29,587 nucleotides of DNA from JBNKFQ01 sp050289385 (GCA_050289385.1 JBNKFQ010000291.1:1-29587); one strand, 5' to 3'. Positions 14,685 to 23,274 are shown, counted from the stretch's first letter. Program-made: numbers and translations. The notes: generated by a model from the letters alone, not told the origin.

Positions 14685-16070
14685 ATGCACATTCACATTC
14701 TCGGAGTTTGCGGCACATTTATGGGCAGCCTGGCGCAACTGGCCAAGGCCGCCGGTTACCGGGTTAGCGGATGCGACGCCAACGTCTACCCGCCCATGAG
14801 TACGCAACTGGAACAGGCGGATATCGATATCATCGAAGGTTACGATCCCGCTCAGCTTGATCCCGCACCGGATTTGATTGTTGTGGGCAATGCGCTGTCG
14901 CGTGGTAACCCTTGTGTAGAAGCCATGTTGAATCAGGGCATTCCCTATACTTCCGGTCCGCAATGGCTGGGCGAAAATTTTCTGAAAGATCGTTGGGTGC
15001 TGGCGGTAGCGGGCACTCACGGCAAAACCACAACGGCGAGCATGCTGGCCTGGATACTGGAATACGCCGGTTACCAACCAGGTTTTTTGATCGGAGGGGT
15101 ACCCAAAAACTTTGATGTGTCTGCACGGTCGGGGGGCTCACCGTTTTTTGTTGTGGAAGCCGATGAATACGATAGTGCCTTTTTTGATAAACGCTCCAAG
15201 TTTGTCCATTACCACCCGCGCACCCTGACGCTGAACAATCTGGAGTATGATCACGCGGATATATTTGCTGACCTCGCTGCGATTCAAACCCAGTTTCACC
15301 ACCTGGTGCGAACAGTGCCTGGCAACGGCCGCATTATTACTCCGGCAGCCGACAACAACCTTGAACACGTGCTGGCAAAAGGGTGTTGGTCAGAGGTGGA
15401 GAAAACCGGAGCTGATCAGAACTGGCAGGTAAACCTGATCAATTCCGATGCTACCCGGTTTTCTGTGAGCATGGACGGGGTTGATCAAGGTGTAGTGCAG
15501 TGGCGGCATACCGGGCGGTACAATGCAGATAATGCGCTGATGGCAATAGCTGCGGCCCGTCATGTTGGTGTTGAACCGAAAAACGCCTGTGAAGCTCTGT
15601 GCCATTTTGAGGGTGTAAAACGCCGCATGGAAAAGTTGACCGACATCAATGGCGTCCATGTATACGATGATTTCGCACACCACCCCACGGCCATTGCGGC
15701 GACCTTGCAGGGCCTGCGAGAACAAGTGGGGCGCGAAAACATTGTGGCCGTCATCGAACCGCGCTCAAACACCATGAAAATGGGCAAGCACAATTCAGAA
15801 CTGGCAGAGTCGGTTGCTGCTGCCAGTTGGGTACTTTGGTATCAGCCCCCTGATATTGAATGGTCTCTGGCCAGTGTGGTGAGTGGTAGCCCGGTACCTG
15901 CCCAGGCGGTAGAATCTCTTGACGAACTGATTGATCTCACCTTGCAGGTGGTGGGCGACAACGCACATATTGTGGTTATGAGTAATGGTGGGTTTGGTGG
16001 TTTTCACGGCAAGTTGATTGCGGCGCTGGAGGAACGAGTCGGAAGTCGGAAGTCGGAGGTCGGAAGTTGA
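14685..16070 (+). CDS. mpl: UDP-N-acetylmuramate:L-Ala-gamma-D-Glu-meso-DAP ligase
   Basis: This 461-aa cytoplasmic Mur-ligase relative reattaches the recycled murein tripeptide to UDP-MurNAc, saving cell-wall peptide. It starts MHIHILGVCGTFMG, carries the ATP-binding GTHGKTTT (110-117), and has the VEADEYDSAFFDKR, NLEYDHADIF and DDFAHHPTA segments typical of Mpl. The last ten residues (VGSRKSEVGS, 452-461) are encoded entirely by the heptamer arm of a dispersed repeat, so the native C terminus appears to have been replaced or extended. The next gene is ubiX; mpl and ubiX are also neighbours in Pseudomonas aeruginosa, which supports both calls. Confidence 0.97.
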   Translation: MHIHILGVCGTFMGSLAQLAKAAGYRVSGCDANVYPPMSTQLEQADIDIIEGYDPAQLDPAPDLIVVGNALSRGNPCVEAMLNQGIPYTSGPQWLGENFLKDRWVLAVAGTHGKTTTASMLAWILEYAGYQPGFLIGGVPKNFDVSARSGGSPFFVVEADEYDSAFFDKRSKFVHYHPRTLTLNNLEYDHADIFADLAAIQTQFHHLVRTVPGNGRIITPAADNNLEHVLAKGCWSEVEKTGADQNWQVNLINSDATRFSVSMDGVDQGVVQWRHTGRYNADNALMAIAAARHVGVEPKNACEALCHFEGVKRRMEKLTDINGVHVYDDFAHHPTAIAATLQGLREQVGRENIVAVIEPRSNTMKMGKHNSELAESVAAASWVLWYQPPDIEWSLASVVSGSPVPAQAVESLDELIDLTLQVVGDNAHIVVMSNGGFGGFHGKLIAALEERVGSRKSEVGS

Positions 16071-16173
16071 AGATTCGTGCCGTCGTTGCACTCGGCCTGG
16101 TTTTTGGGGGTTGGCAGGTAGTATGCTCTGGTTTTTCCTTCCAACTTCCAACTTCCAACTTCCAACTTCCAAC
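16036..16173. repeat. Heptamer-armed dispersed repeat, copy 2, overlapping mpl 3' end
   Basis: The left arm (16036-16067) is four GTCGGAA/GTCGGAG heptamers and the right arm (about 16137-16173) five TTCCAAC heptamers in inverted orientation, pairing imperfectly with C-A mismatches. About 70 bp separates them, and the first part matches copy 1 at 11763-11909. The left arm is translated as the tail of Mpl; the right arm ends 15 bp before the ubiX start codon. It fills the whole mpl-ubiX gap and could fold as a hairpin in their common transcript. Confidence 0.8.
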
Positions 16174-16188
16174 GCAGAGTAAGGAATA

Positions 16189-16800
16189 ATGGCTGAGTAC
16201 AACAAAACAATTACACTCGCAATGACAGGTGCTTCGGGCGCGCAATATGGATTGCGTCTGCTGGAGTGTCTGGTTCAAGCCAATTGTCAGGTTTCGTTTT
16301 TAATTTCGGAAGCGGCTCACATTGTTATCGAGGCAGAGGTTGGCGTGGACCTGCCCCGTGACGAAGATGAGTTGGAAGAGTTTCTGACGGATTATTGTCA
16401 GGCCGAGCCGGAACAGGTTCGTGTGTATGGCAAACGTGACTGGTTTTCACCGGTAGCATCCGGGTCAGCGTCACCCTCTACCATGGTTATTTGTCCGGCC
16501 AGTGGTGGCACGGTTTCGGCTATAGCCTGCGGTGCCAGTAACAACCTGATAGAGCGCGCCGCCGATGTTGCATTGAAGGAGCGTCGGCCGCTCATTTTAG
16601 TACCCCGCGAGATGCCCATGTCAGCCATTCATCTTGACAATTTGCACAAGCTGGCCCGGATGGGAACTACCATCATGCCAGCCTGTCCGGGTTTCTATCA
16701 AAACCCACAAACCATCGAAGATATTATCGATTTTGTCGTGGCGCGGATACTCGACCATCTTGGTATTGAGCAGCATCTGATATCCCGCTGGGGAGAATAG
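16189..16800 (+). CDS. ubiX: Flavin prenyltransferase UbiX
   Basis: This 203-aa enzyme joins dimethylallyl phosphate to FMN to make prenylated FMN, the cofactor of the UbiD decarboxylase in ubiquinone synthesis. It shows TGASGA (13-18) for FMN phosphate binding, the CPASGGTVSAIACG segment (102-115), the LVPRE strand (137-141) and PACPGFY (164-170). The ribosome site is AAGGA, placed immediately after the repeat that fills the gap to mpl. It is convergent with the M49-like gene, only 12 bp beyond its stop. Confidence 0.96.
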   Translation: MAEYNKTITLAMTGASGAQYGLRLLECLVQANCQVSFLISEAAHIVIEAEVGVDLPRDEDELEEFLTDYCQAEPEQVRVYGKRDWFSPVASGSASPSTMVICPASGGTVSAIACGASNNLIERAADVALKERRPLILVPREMPMSAIHLDNLHKLARMGTTIMPACPGFYQNPQTIEDIIDFVVARILDHLGIEQHLISRWGE

Positions 16801-16812
16801 GGTCTGATTTGA

Positions 16813-18537
16813 CTACTCCAGACCCAGTACTTTCTTGCCCTGAATAAAATGAATGTCTACCGGAATATCCGCATCGGCCAAACGCGCCAGATCGTCGGCG
16901 AGATCATTTTTAATAATCCCCTGTTCTGCAAGTAATTGTTTGGCCTTGTCGTAGTCGCCATCGCCCTGGATGGTAAGCAGAAGTTCAGTAAGCCCATTCA
17001 TTGCTTTGCGGAAGTTCTCCATCTTGATGTGGTACTGCCCGTTTTGGTCACGTGCAAAGGCATCCATGTTTTTAAAATAATTAAAGCGAATCATATTTGC
17101 TTTGCCGTGTGCGCTGGACGCACCAAAGCGACTGGAACGAAAAATGCTTGCCATAAAGGTGACGTAGTAATCCATCAAACTGCCTTCGGTAATTTCGCCC
17201 TGTTCAAACAGTTTGGTTACCATGTACAGCCCGAGGATATCGGCTTTGCCTTCTTCCATTGCCGAGGCGGTTTCTTTGAGCGCTGTTCTTACCAGACCCT
17301 TGTCATTAATGGTGTTTTTTACGCCCAGTCCGTGTGCTACTTCGTGAAACATGGTGTTGGAAAAAAAGGCGTTAAAGGTAACGTGCTGGCGCTGGTCGGC
17401 AACAATTAGCTGGTCAGCAATCGGAACCAGAACTTTGTCGAATTTGGCCTGCATGGCGTTCTTGAGTTGCAAGCGACGAGTGCCTTTTTCCAGTTGTACC
17501 TGTTCGTCGTTGGGCAGGTTAATAGCAATGGTTTTGGCACCGGAGTTACTGTGTCCCGCATAGTAGATGACATCGTAGGCGTTGAGGTCAGAATCGGTGC
17601 CTGGAACTTCGGACTTGTACTTGTCATCCACTGGCAATCCCTTTTGCAGTTCGGGCAGCAGTGTCGTAAAGCGTGCCAGCCGTTCACTCCAGTCGCGGTC
17701 CTTGAGCAGTACGTAAGCTTCATAGGCGGCGCGATAACCGAATAGCTGGTCTTCGTAAGTCTCGATGGCGCCAATTACCAGGTCGACAGAATTGGTTTTC
17801 ATATCCATCCAGGCGAAGTCACTGGGCTGGTAATTATCGCTGGTGATAGCTTTGGCACGCATTTGCAGATAATTTTTAAACTCGCTGTTATCGGCATATT
17901 CTGCAGCTTGTTCGAGCAGGTCGGCCGCGGCGGCAAGTTGCTGACGATATTTCTGATGGTAGGGCACCACAATGAGGTTGCCAGTGCTGTCCCGCCGCAA
18001 GACAGAATAAAGATTGCTTTTGTCAGGGTGATCAAAGGCTTCGAATTCGGTTTTGGATATGTCAGCAGGATAAAATCCGGCGCCCGGGGGTTTGGGGCCT
18101 ACGCCGCGTAAAAAGGGCTTGTCGCCGTTCAGGCGGTCCCAGGGGCCGTAGTTTTGCTCGGTAAAGCGACGTGCGTCGGCGTCGTCAATACTGCTCAGCA
18201 GTTCCTGTTTATCGCCATATGCTTGTAACCAGAACAGGTCGTCCATAATTTTCGACGCATCAATCAGCAGGCTGACCATGGTCTTCTGGTTGTCACTCAG
18301 GCTGCTCAAGTCGGCACTCAGGGTGTAGTCCGTATAGATATTAACGCGATTTGCTGCCGCTGCTGATGCCCAAACGTCTGTTGTCTGAGTGGGCTGCTGC
18401 TTTTGTTGTGGCTCAGTTTTGGTGGCTGCTGTTTTATCTGTGGCGTCGCAGCCAGCCAGTACAAGAAGTAATGCACTGGCTAATGCGGTATATGGCAACC
18501 ATTGTTTCAGAAAAGACAGTTTGGCGATGTTGTTCAT
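16813..18537 (-). CDS. Lipoprotein metallopeptidase of the M49 (dipeptidyl peptidase III-like) family
   Basis: This 574-aa protein has a lipoprotein signal (LVLAGC, lipidation at C30), followed by a Gln/Thr-rich linker to about residue 53. The zinc site reads HEVAH (398-402) with AMEEGKAD (426-433) as the second ligand motif, plus the GPWDRLNGDKPFL and NSGAKTIAINLPND stretches. The pattern fits M49 relatives, including the plant NUDX3-like branch; classical DPP III has a six-residue HELLGH and EECRAE instead. It probably sits in the periplasm on a membrane and cleaves dipeptides or short peptides, but this is not proven. The ATG at 18537 has an AAAAAGGAAA ribosome site and starts the signal peptide, so the longer frame from 18669 is rejected. 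Confidence 0.82.
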   Translation of the reverse strand: MNNIAKLSFLKQWLPYTALASALLLVLAGCDATDKTAATKTEPQQKQQPTQTTDVWASAAAANRVNIYTDYTLSADLSSLSDNQKTMVSLLIDASKIMDDLFWLQAYGDKQELLSSIDDADARRFTEQNYGPWDRLNGDKPFLRGVGPKPPGAGFYPADISKTEFEAFDHPDKSNLYSVLRRDSTGNLIVVPYHQKYRQQLAAAADLLEQAAEYADNSEFKNYLQMRAKAITSDNYQPSDFAWMDMKTNSVDLVIGAIETYEDQLFGYRAAYEAYVLLKDRDWSERLARFTTLLPELQKGLPVDDKYKSEVPGTDSDLNAYDVIYYAGHSNSGAKTIAINLPNDEQVQLEKGTRRLQLKNAMQAKFDKVLVPIADQLIVADQRQHVTFNAFFSNTMFHEVAHGLGVKNTINDKGLVRTALKETASAMEEGKADILGLYMVTKLFEQGEITEGSLMDYYVTFMASIFRSSRFGASSAHGKANMIRFNYFKNMDAFARDQNGQYHIKMENFRKAMNGLTELLLTIQGDGDYDKAKQLLAEQGIIKNDLADDLARLADADIPVDIHFIQGKKVLGLE

Positions 18538-18859
18538 TGGTTGTTTCCTTTTTGTATTGGGTAGTCCCCGCAAGCCAGCCCGTTGTGACCGAACATTGCC
18601 CCTGGGGGTATTTTCCACGCGATTGCGTTTAACACAAGGGTTGATCCAAAAACCGGAGTACTCCTTCAAGGTGATAATGACGGGATCGCCCTGTGGGTTG
18701 ACTTGTCATTATCACCTTGAAGGAGTACAGGACCCAAAACCGAAAACAGGTCACAACCACCCGCAGCCCCCGATAATTGACAGCAGAGAACAGTTCGGCA
18801 TGGTTGGTCTGGGTCGAAAGCTATACTGATTAAATGGTTTGCGAATGCCCGGATTTAGA
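18538..18859. other. 322-bp gap between divergent M49 and sigma-factor genes
   Basis: This gap has no coding ORF I would accept. It must hold the promoters of both divergent genes. It contains a long perfect inverted repeat (18658-18728), a perfect TTGACA (18777-18782) with only a poor -10 (ATGGTT) 17 bp on, and TATACT (18822-18827) without a matching -35. Confidence 0.6.
18658..18728. repeat. Perfect 24-bp inverted repeat with 23-bp loop
   Basis: Arms 18658-18681 and 18705-18728 are exact reverse complements, beginning and ending with GTACTCC/GGAGTAC. It lies about 120-130 bp from each of the two divergent start codons. Similar 10-mers (CCAAAAACCG at about 18646-18655 and CCCAAAACCG at about 18733-18742) flank it. 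It could be a cruciform or operator, an RNA hairpin in a leader, or a mini-transposable element remnant. Confidence 0.85.
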
Positions 18860-19402
18860 ATGAAGGTAATTGATTTTTCGGCTTCCCGAAAACGCAAGGG
18901 GCTGATGCTTGAGGAGGTCCTCAAAAAGCATGGCAGCGCTCTGCGCAGTTTTTTGCGCGCTCGTCTGGTGTTGGAAGACGACCGTGAAGACATTTATCAG
19001 GAGCTGTTTTTGAAGCTCACAAGACTGGGTAACCTGGAAGAAAAACTGGCTGCACGCAGTGGCGATACCAGATCATACCTGTTTTCCATCGCGACCAATC
19101 TCATTATTGATTTCAAGCGTCGGGCGGCAGTACGCCACTCGGAACATCACGAAAGTTTTGACGAAAAAATGATTACCACAGATTACCCACCTCCCGACAG
19201 GGTGGCAGCCACGACACAGCAGCTGGACGCCATGATGAGCTTGCTTAAAAAGATGGAGCCGAAGTGTCGTGAAGCGCTTATCCTGAATCGTTTTGAGCAC
19301 AAAAGTTATCCGGAAGTCGCCAGAGAAATGGGGGTGTCGACGACTTCGGTGGAACGCTATATCGCCAGCGCCTTGAAAATTTTGCGCGAGGAAATGAGAT
19401 GA
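18860..19402 (+). CDS. ECF RNA polymerase sigma factor, FecI type (set 1)
   Basis: This 180-aa sigma-70-like factor directs RNA polymerase to promoters of a cell-surface-signalled regulon. Region 2 includes DDREDIYQELFLKL (40-53) and RSYLFSIATNLIIDFKRR (71-88); region 4 includes CREALILNRFEHKSYPEVA (136-154) and the helix-turn-helix up to about 175. The start is uncertain: ATG 18860 is used, but ATG 18845 and TTG 18839 are in frame and no site has a strong Shine-Dalgarno. The stop overlaps the fecR start by ATGA, so the pair is translationally coupled. Together with FecR and the TonB receptor it forms a signalling trio. Confidence 0.93.
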   Translation: MKVIDFSASRKRKGLMLEEVLKKHGSALRSFLRARLVLEDDREDIYQELFLKLTRLGNLEEKLAARSGDTRSYLFSIATNLIIDFKRRAAVRHSEHHESFDEKMITTDYPPPDRVAATTQQLDAMMSLLKKMEPKCREALILNRFEHKSYPEVAREMGVSTTSVERYIASALKILREEMR

Positions 19403-20469
19403 TGGACAAACACAGTAACGTCAAACCCGCACAAGCCCGGCTCGATTTGGCGGCGGATTTTGCCGTGCGCATGTACTCGGGCAAGATGTCGCCGCAAGAG
19501 CAGAGTGCCATGGAGCAGTGGTTGCGCGACACTCCGGAAAATCGCACGGAACTACAGGCCATTCTCGACACCTGGCACAGTGTTGGCGCGTTGGCGGGGC
19601 GCCGCCAGGAGATGGGTGCGGTATCCAGTTGCAGAAACCGGACCGGCAAGCGCTGGTTCTCCTATGCGGTGGCGGCGAGTGTGTTGGTGGCGATCACTTC
19701 TTTTGTAACGATTCGGTGGCGTGAAGGTGATACCCCGGCTCAACGGGAGGTGCTTTCGTATCAGACCGCAATCGGCGAGCAGAAAACCGTCGTGCTCGAC
19801 GATGGCAGCCAGGTGACGCTCAATACCAACTCGCGTTTGATTGTCGATTTTGACGATGTGCGCCGTCGCGTCACCCTGGACCGAGGGGAAGCTTTTTTTG
19901 ATGTCACGCCATTGCCGCAAAAACCGTTTATCGTATTGACGGGCACCCACAGTGTGACGGTATTGGGCACCAGTTTTAATGTATTGAAGTCGGCGTTTGA
20001 TCTTGAGGTTGCAGTTGTCGACGGAGCCGTGATGGTGCACGCGGTAGAAGAGAGTGTTACGCCGCGGACACCGGCGGTGGATTTGTTGGTGGGTGTGGAG
20101 AATGCTCAAACGGCAGACAGGTACCGCTTGTCTGCGGGCGTGTTCGCCCGATTTTCCGGCACGTTGGGTGGCGCGAAGGCCAGCGTAACGGTTGGCGAAG
20201 TCACGCGAGGATCTTACCTGGGTTGGAAACAGGGGTTTGTGACTTTCGATAAACAGCCGTTGTATGAAGTGATTAAAGAGTTAAATCGCTATGTGGGCAA
20301 AAAGATCCTGATAGAAGATGACCGTATTATGAACATGGCGGTAAGTGGCGTGTTTAATGTTCACGAAATTGACGCAGCGCTCAATCGCATTGAATCCGCA
20401 TTTCCCATTCGCGTCGTCGAACACACGGATCGGGTGGTGATTGTTGGAAGGATAAGGGATGAAGGATGA
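19399..20469 (+). CDS. FecR-family transmembrane anti-sigma regulator (set 1)
   Basis: This 356-aa inner-membrane regulator holds the neighbouring sigma factor inactive (or activates it) until the TonB receptor signals. The N-terminal cytoplasmic domain has the classic WLRDTPENRTEL (41-52), followed by one membrane segment (about 86-106). The periplasmic FecR domain contains IGEQKTVVLDDGSQVTLNT (125-143) and VTVLGTSFNV (186-195). The C-terminal 70 residues (LYEVIKELNRY to the end) resemble an STN-type domain. A second ATG follows immediately at 19402. It overlaps the sigma gene by 4 bp, and its own stop is overlapped in the same ATGA manner by a tiny ORF. Confidence 0.93.
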   Translation: MMDKHSNVKPAQARLDLAADFAVRMYSGKMSPQEQSAMEQWLRDTPENRTELQAILDTWHSVGALAGRRQEMGAVSSCRNRTGKRWFSYAVAASVLVAITSFVTIRWREGDTPAQREVLSYQTAIGEQKTVVLDDGSQVTLNTNSRLIVDFDDVRRRVTLDRGEAFFDVTPLPQKPFIVLTGTHSVTVLGTSFNVLKSAFDLEVAVVDGAVMVHAVEESVTPRTPAVDLLVGVENAQTADRYRLSAGVFARFSGTLGGAKASVTVGEVTRGSYLGWKQGFVTFDKQPLYEVIKELNRYVGKKILIEDDRIMNMAVSGVFNVHEIDAALNRIESAFPIRVVEHTDRVVIVGRIRDEG

Positions 20470-20522
20470 ATAAAAGCTCAAAATATGGAACATGGGGGTG
20501 CGCCTTTGGAGACTGGGGGTGA
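20466..20522 (+). CDS. Possible 18-codon mini-ORF between fecR and the TonB receptor gene
   Basis: The ORF reads MNKSSKYGTWGCAFGDWG. Its ATG overlaps the fecR stop by 4 bp (ATGA), just as fecR overlaps the sigma gene, and an AAGGGATGAAGG stretch lies directly upstream as a ribosome site. The peptide is rich in Gly and aromatic residues, with two GxWG-like units. The DNA for these units forms a 14-bp direct repeat (20487-20500 and 20508-20521, three mismatches) with a 21-bp period. It ends 89 bp before the receptor start. It may be a leader peptide, a small secreted or modified peptide, or chance; I know of no family it belongs to. Confidence 0.25.
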   Translation: MNKSSKYGTWGCAFGDWG

Positions 20523-20611
20523 ATTTGGTTTGCGTGCGTTCAACTTGGTGGCGATACAAAATTGCCTACAAATGATTACGTAATTGCGAACACAAGAGGT
20601 GGGAAATCGAG

Positions 20612-23248
20612 ATGAAATCTGTTATTCGAACTATATCGAAAGTTCCTGAAAAACATTTTATGGCAGTCGGGTTTGCGTCTGCACTGGCTTTTTTGAGTGC
20701 TGGTGTTCAGGCGGACCGCAGTGATGATGTTGAGATTTTTATCAAGCCGCAGGCAACCGATGCGGCGCTGTTGCAGTTAGCGCGGGAAACCGGTGTTCAG
20801 ATCATGTTTTCACCGGAGCTTGCCGAAAATACCCGGTCTCCGATGGTGGAAGGCACGATGACCATCACTCAGGCGATGGATCGCTTGTTGAGTGGCACGG
20901 GGCTGACTTATGACTATGGATCTGACAATGTGTTGGTTGTCAGGAAGGAGGAAGAGGCGGGTTCTACGAGGGCGTTGGAAGGGCGTGATAAAGAAATCGA
21001 GGAAATTATCGTGACCGCCACTAAGCGGGACACCAGTCTTCAGGACACGGCGATGGCGATTTCTGTATTGGGCGCCGACACCATCGATAAGCGCGGCCTG
21101 GTCAGTATGGGCGACTACCTCAGCACCATCCCCGGCGTGACCATGCAGGATCGTGGGGCCGGTGCCAAATCCATCACGATGCGGGGAATTTCAGTCAGTC
21201 CACAAACAGAAAGAACCGCCGTTGGTGTCTATTTTGGCGAAACACTTGTGTCGGGAGAGAATATAGCGGTCAGTTCCGGTAGTGGCGATCTCCGCATGGT
21301 GGATGTTGATCGAGTTGAAGTACTTAAAGGACCTCAAGGAACTCTCTATGGTGCGGACAGCATGGGCGGTATCGTACGGATACTGCCTAATCGTCCAAAT
21401 CTTGAACAGTTCGAAGCTGAGGTTGGTGCGCAATATTCGAATACCAGCGAATATGGCAATAACAACTATCAGATGCAGGGCATCCTCAATGTTCCCCTGG
21501 TCGAAGACCAGCTCGCTCTCCGAGTGGTAATATATCGCCATGAAAACAGCGGCTTTGTGGACAATATTGCCGGTAGCTATCAGGGCGATGGCAGCGTAAC
21601 GCTTGATTTGGTGGAACAGTATGGCGGTCTTATCAAGGATGAAGGCGATCGCGGAAGTAACGAGGTTAACGGCGTTCGCCTGGCAACCCGTTGGCAGCCT
21701 GTCGAGCAACTGGATATCAACCTGAGCTATGCGTGGCAGGAGGTTGAGCAGGACGGATGGCAGGAAACGGAACTATCTCTGCCGGGCTCCTACCACCAGG
21801 CGCGGGTGCAGCCTACTCCGACTGTAGGTCCAACGCTCAACGGGGTCGGTTCCGAGACCGAGAGTTTGGCGACTGAAGTTCGCTTAACCAGCTTGACGCT
21901 GGATTATGACCTGGGGTGGGGTACGCTGCACAGCTCGTCAAACTGGTCAGAGTGGCAGGGGAAATCCTTTTATGATTGGACTGCCTACGTTCCTGTTTTT
22001 CCATACTACATTATAACGGATAATGAGTCTGACCGATTCACTCAAGAGGTACGTTTTGCCTCCCAGTTCAAAGGCCCCTTTCAGCTATTGGGGGGCGTTT
22101 ACTATGATGATCATGAAAGTCATTATTATTTGTCAGAAAACTATGTCGGTGACCTTGAAAATGCCGGCGCAGCTAATCTGGTTTGGGATGTTTGGCCGGG
22201 CCACGAGAACGATCCTTATCACTTCATGCACCATGCGAAAGGTACGGTCGAACAAAAAGCGGTTTTTGGTGAAATTTCCTATGACATTTTGGAAAGCCTG
22301 ACAGCCAGCGTGGGCGTACGTCGTTATCAATACGACCAAACCAGTTTTGCTGAGCAAGCCGGAAACTGGCGTCACTCAGAAACCCCTGTCGTACGTACCG
22401 ATCTCGAAGGTGAACAAAAAGGTGAAACCTATAAAGCCAACCTAAGCTGGAAACCCAATAGCGATACCCTGATCTATGCTCAATGGGCGGAAGGTTTCCG
22501 GCTGGGATCGAACCAGGGTCCCAAACTTGAAGAGTGGGGTTGCGATATTGATGGCAATGGGAAATATGAGTTAGCGGGTGGTGGTGAGGTGCCAATAACA
22601 AATGGTACTCTGGAGCCGGATTCGACTGAGAATTATGAGTTGGGTGTTAAAAGCTCTTTTCTTGATCATCGTGTCACGGTCAATGCCGCGATCTATCATA
22701 TTAATTGGGAAGGTCTCCCGGTTAGACTTAACCTGGCCGCAGGTGGTGCCTGTGGCGCTTATTTCGCGAATGCGGGTGAGTCCACCTCGGAGGGGGTCGA
22801 ACTGGAATCCCGCCTGCTGCTGACGGAGGCGTTGTCGCTGGATCTCAGTGCTTCCTACAACGAGGCTAAGTTAAAGGGTGACTCTCCCATGGGAAATGAT
22901 GGTGACGACCTGCCCGGATCTGCGGATTTCAACTTCAATGCAGGCTTGGAATACGCATTCCAGTTGACCGGCCGGGATGCGTTCGTACGTGCCGACTACG
23001 CTTATGTGGGTGAATATGAAGCTAAGTTGAATCAATCCGATTCTGTACCTGCTTCCGGCGACTACAGCCAGATTCACCTAAAAGCCGGTATGACCATGGA
23101 GAACCTCGCCATTGATCTGTTTGTAAACAACCTGACCAATGCCGACGATATCACCTGGACGGATTTTTTTAGTGCGGGCAGGGGGAGGACATTCGCCTAT
23201 CGATTGCGTCCTCGTACCATCGGTTTTGATATAAGTTACAGATTTTAG
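20612..23248 (+). CDS. TonB-dependent outer-membrane receptor with signalling domain (set 1)
   Basis: This 878-aa outer-membrane transporter has a signal peptide ending at about residue 34 (VQA), an STN signalling domain (about 38-111), a TonB-box-like EIIVTATKR (131-139), a plug (about 140-275, with VEVLKGPQGTLYGADSMGGIV) and a 22-strand barrel ending ISYRF with terminal Phe. It should move a ligand into the periplasm using TonB energy and, through the STN domain, signal to the adjacent FecR. The ligand is unknown: the sequence does not point to a particular siderophore, B12 or sugar. The ribosome site (GAGGTGGGAA) is almost the same as that of the second receptor. A strong terminator follows. 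Confidence 0.94.
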   Translation: MKSVIRTISKVPEKHFMAVGFASALAFLSAGVQADRSDDVEIFIKPQATDAALLQLARETGVQIMFSPELAENTRSPMVEGTMTITQAMDRLLSGTGLTYDYGSDNVLVVRKEEEAGSTRALEGRDKEIEEIIVTATKRDTSLQDTAMAISVLGADTIDKRGLVSMGDYLSTIPGVTMQDRGAGAKSITMRGISVSPQTERTAVGVYFGETLVSGENIAVSSGSGDLRMVDVDRVEVLKGPQGTLYGADSMGGIVRILPNRPNLEQFEAEVGAQYSNTSEYGNNNYQMQGILNVPLVEDQLALRVVIYRHENSGFVDNIAGSYQGDGSVTLDLVEQYGGLIKDEGDRGSNEVNGVRLATRWQPVEQLDINLSYAWQEVEQDGWQETELSLPGSYHQARVQPTPTVGPTLNGVGSETESLATEVRLTSLTLDYDLGWGTLHSSSNWSEWQGKSFYDWTAYVPVFPYYIITDNESDRFTQEVRFASQFKGPFQLLGGVYYDDHESHYYLSENYVGDLENAGAANLVWDVWPGHENDPYHFMHHAKGTVEQKAVFGEISYDILESLTASVGVRRYQYDQTSFAEQAGNWRHSETPVVRTDLEGEQKGETYKANLSWKPNSDTLIYAQWAEGFRLGSNQGPKLEEWGCDIDGNGKYELAGGGEVPITNGTLEPDSTENYELGVKSSFLDHRVTVNAAIYHINWEGLPVRLNLAAGGACGAYFANAGESTSEGVELESRLLLTEALSLDLSASYNEAKLKGDSPMGNDGDDLPGSADFNFNAGLEYAFQLTGRDAFVRADYAYVGEYEAKLNQSDSVPASGDYSQIHLKAGMTMENLAIDLFVNNLTNADDITWTDFFSAGRGRTFAYRLRPRTIGFDISYRF

Positions 23249-23274
23249 TTGCCATAAACGATTTTCAGCATCGT

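Noticed and set aside
3295..16173. Heptamer arrays as possible CRISPR
   Set aside because: The units are 7 bp, directly adjacent and without spacers; no cas genes are present.
16795..16834. Hairpin GGGTCT/AGACCC between ubiX and the M49-like gene as a terminator
   Set aside because: Only about six pairs with a long loop and no T-tract; too weak to call.
18538..18669. Longer start for the M49-like gene reaching into the inverted repeat
   Set aside because: The lipoprotein signal peptide begins at ATG 18537 with a good ribosome site; the upstream 44 residues are basic and unlike a leader.
20575..20584. Palindrome ATTACGTAAT before TonB receptor 1 as an operator
   Set aside because: Ten bases of AT-rich palindrome is expected by chance at this scale, and it does not recur before receptor 2.
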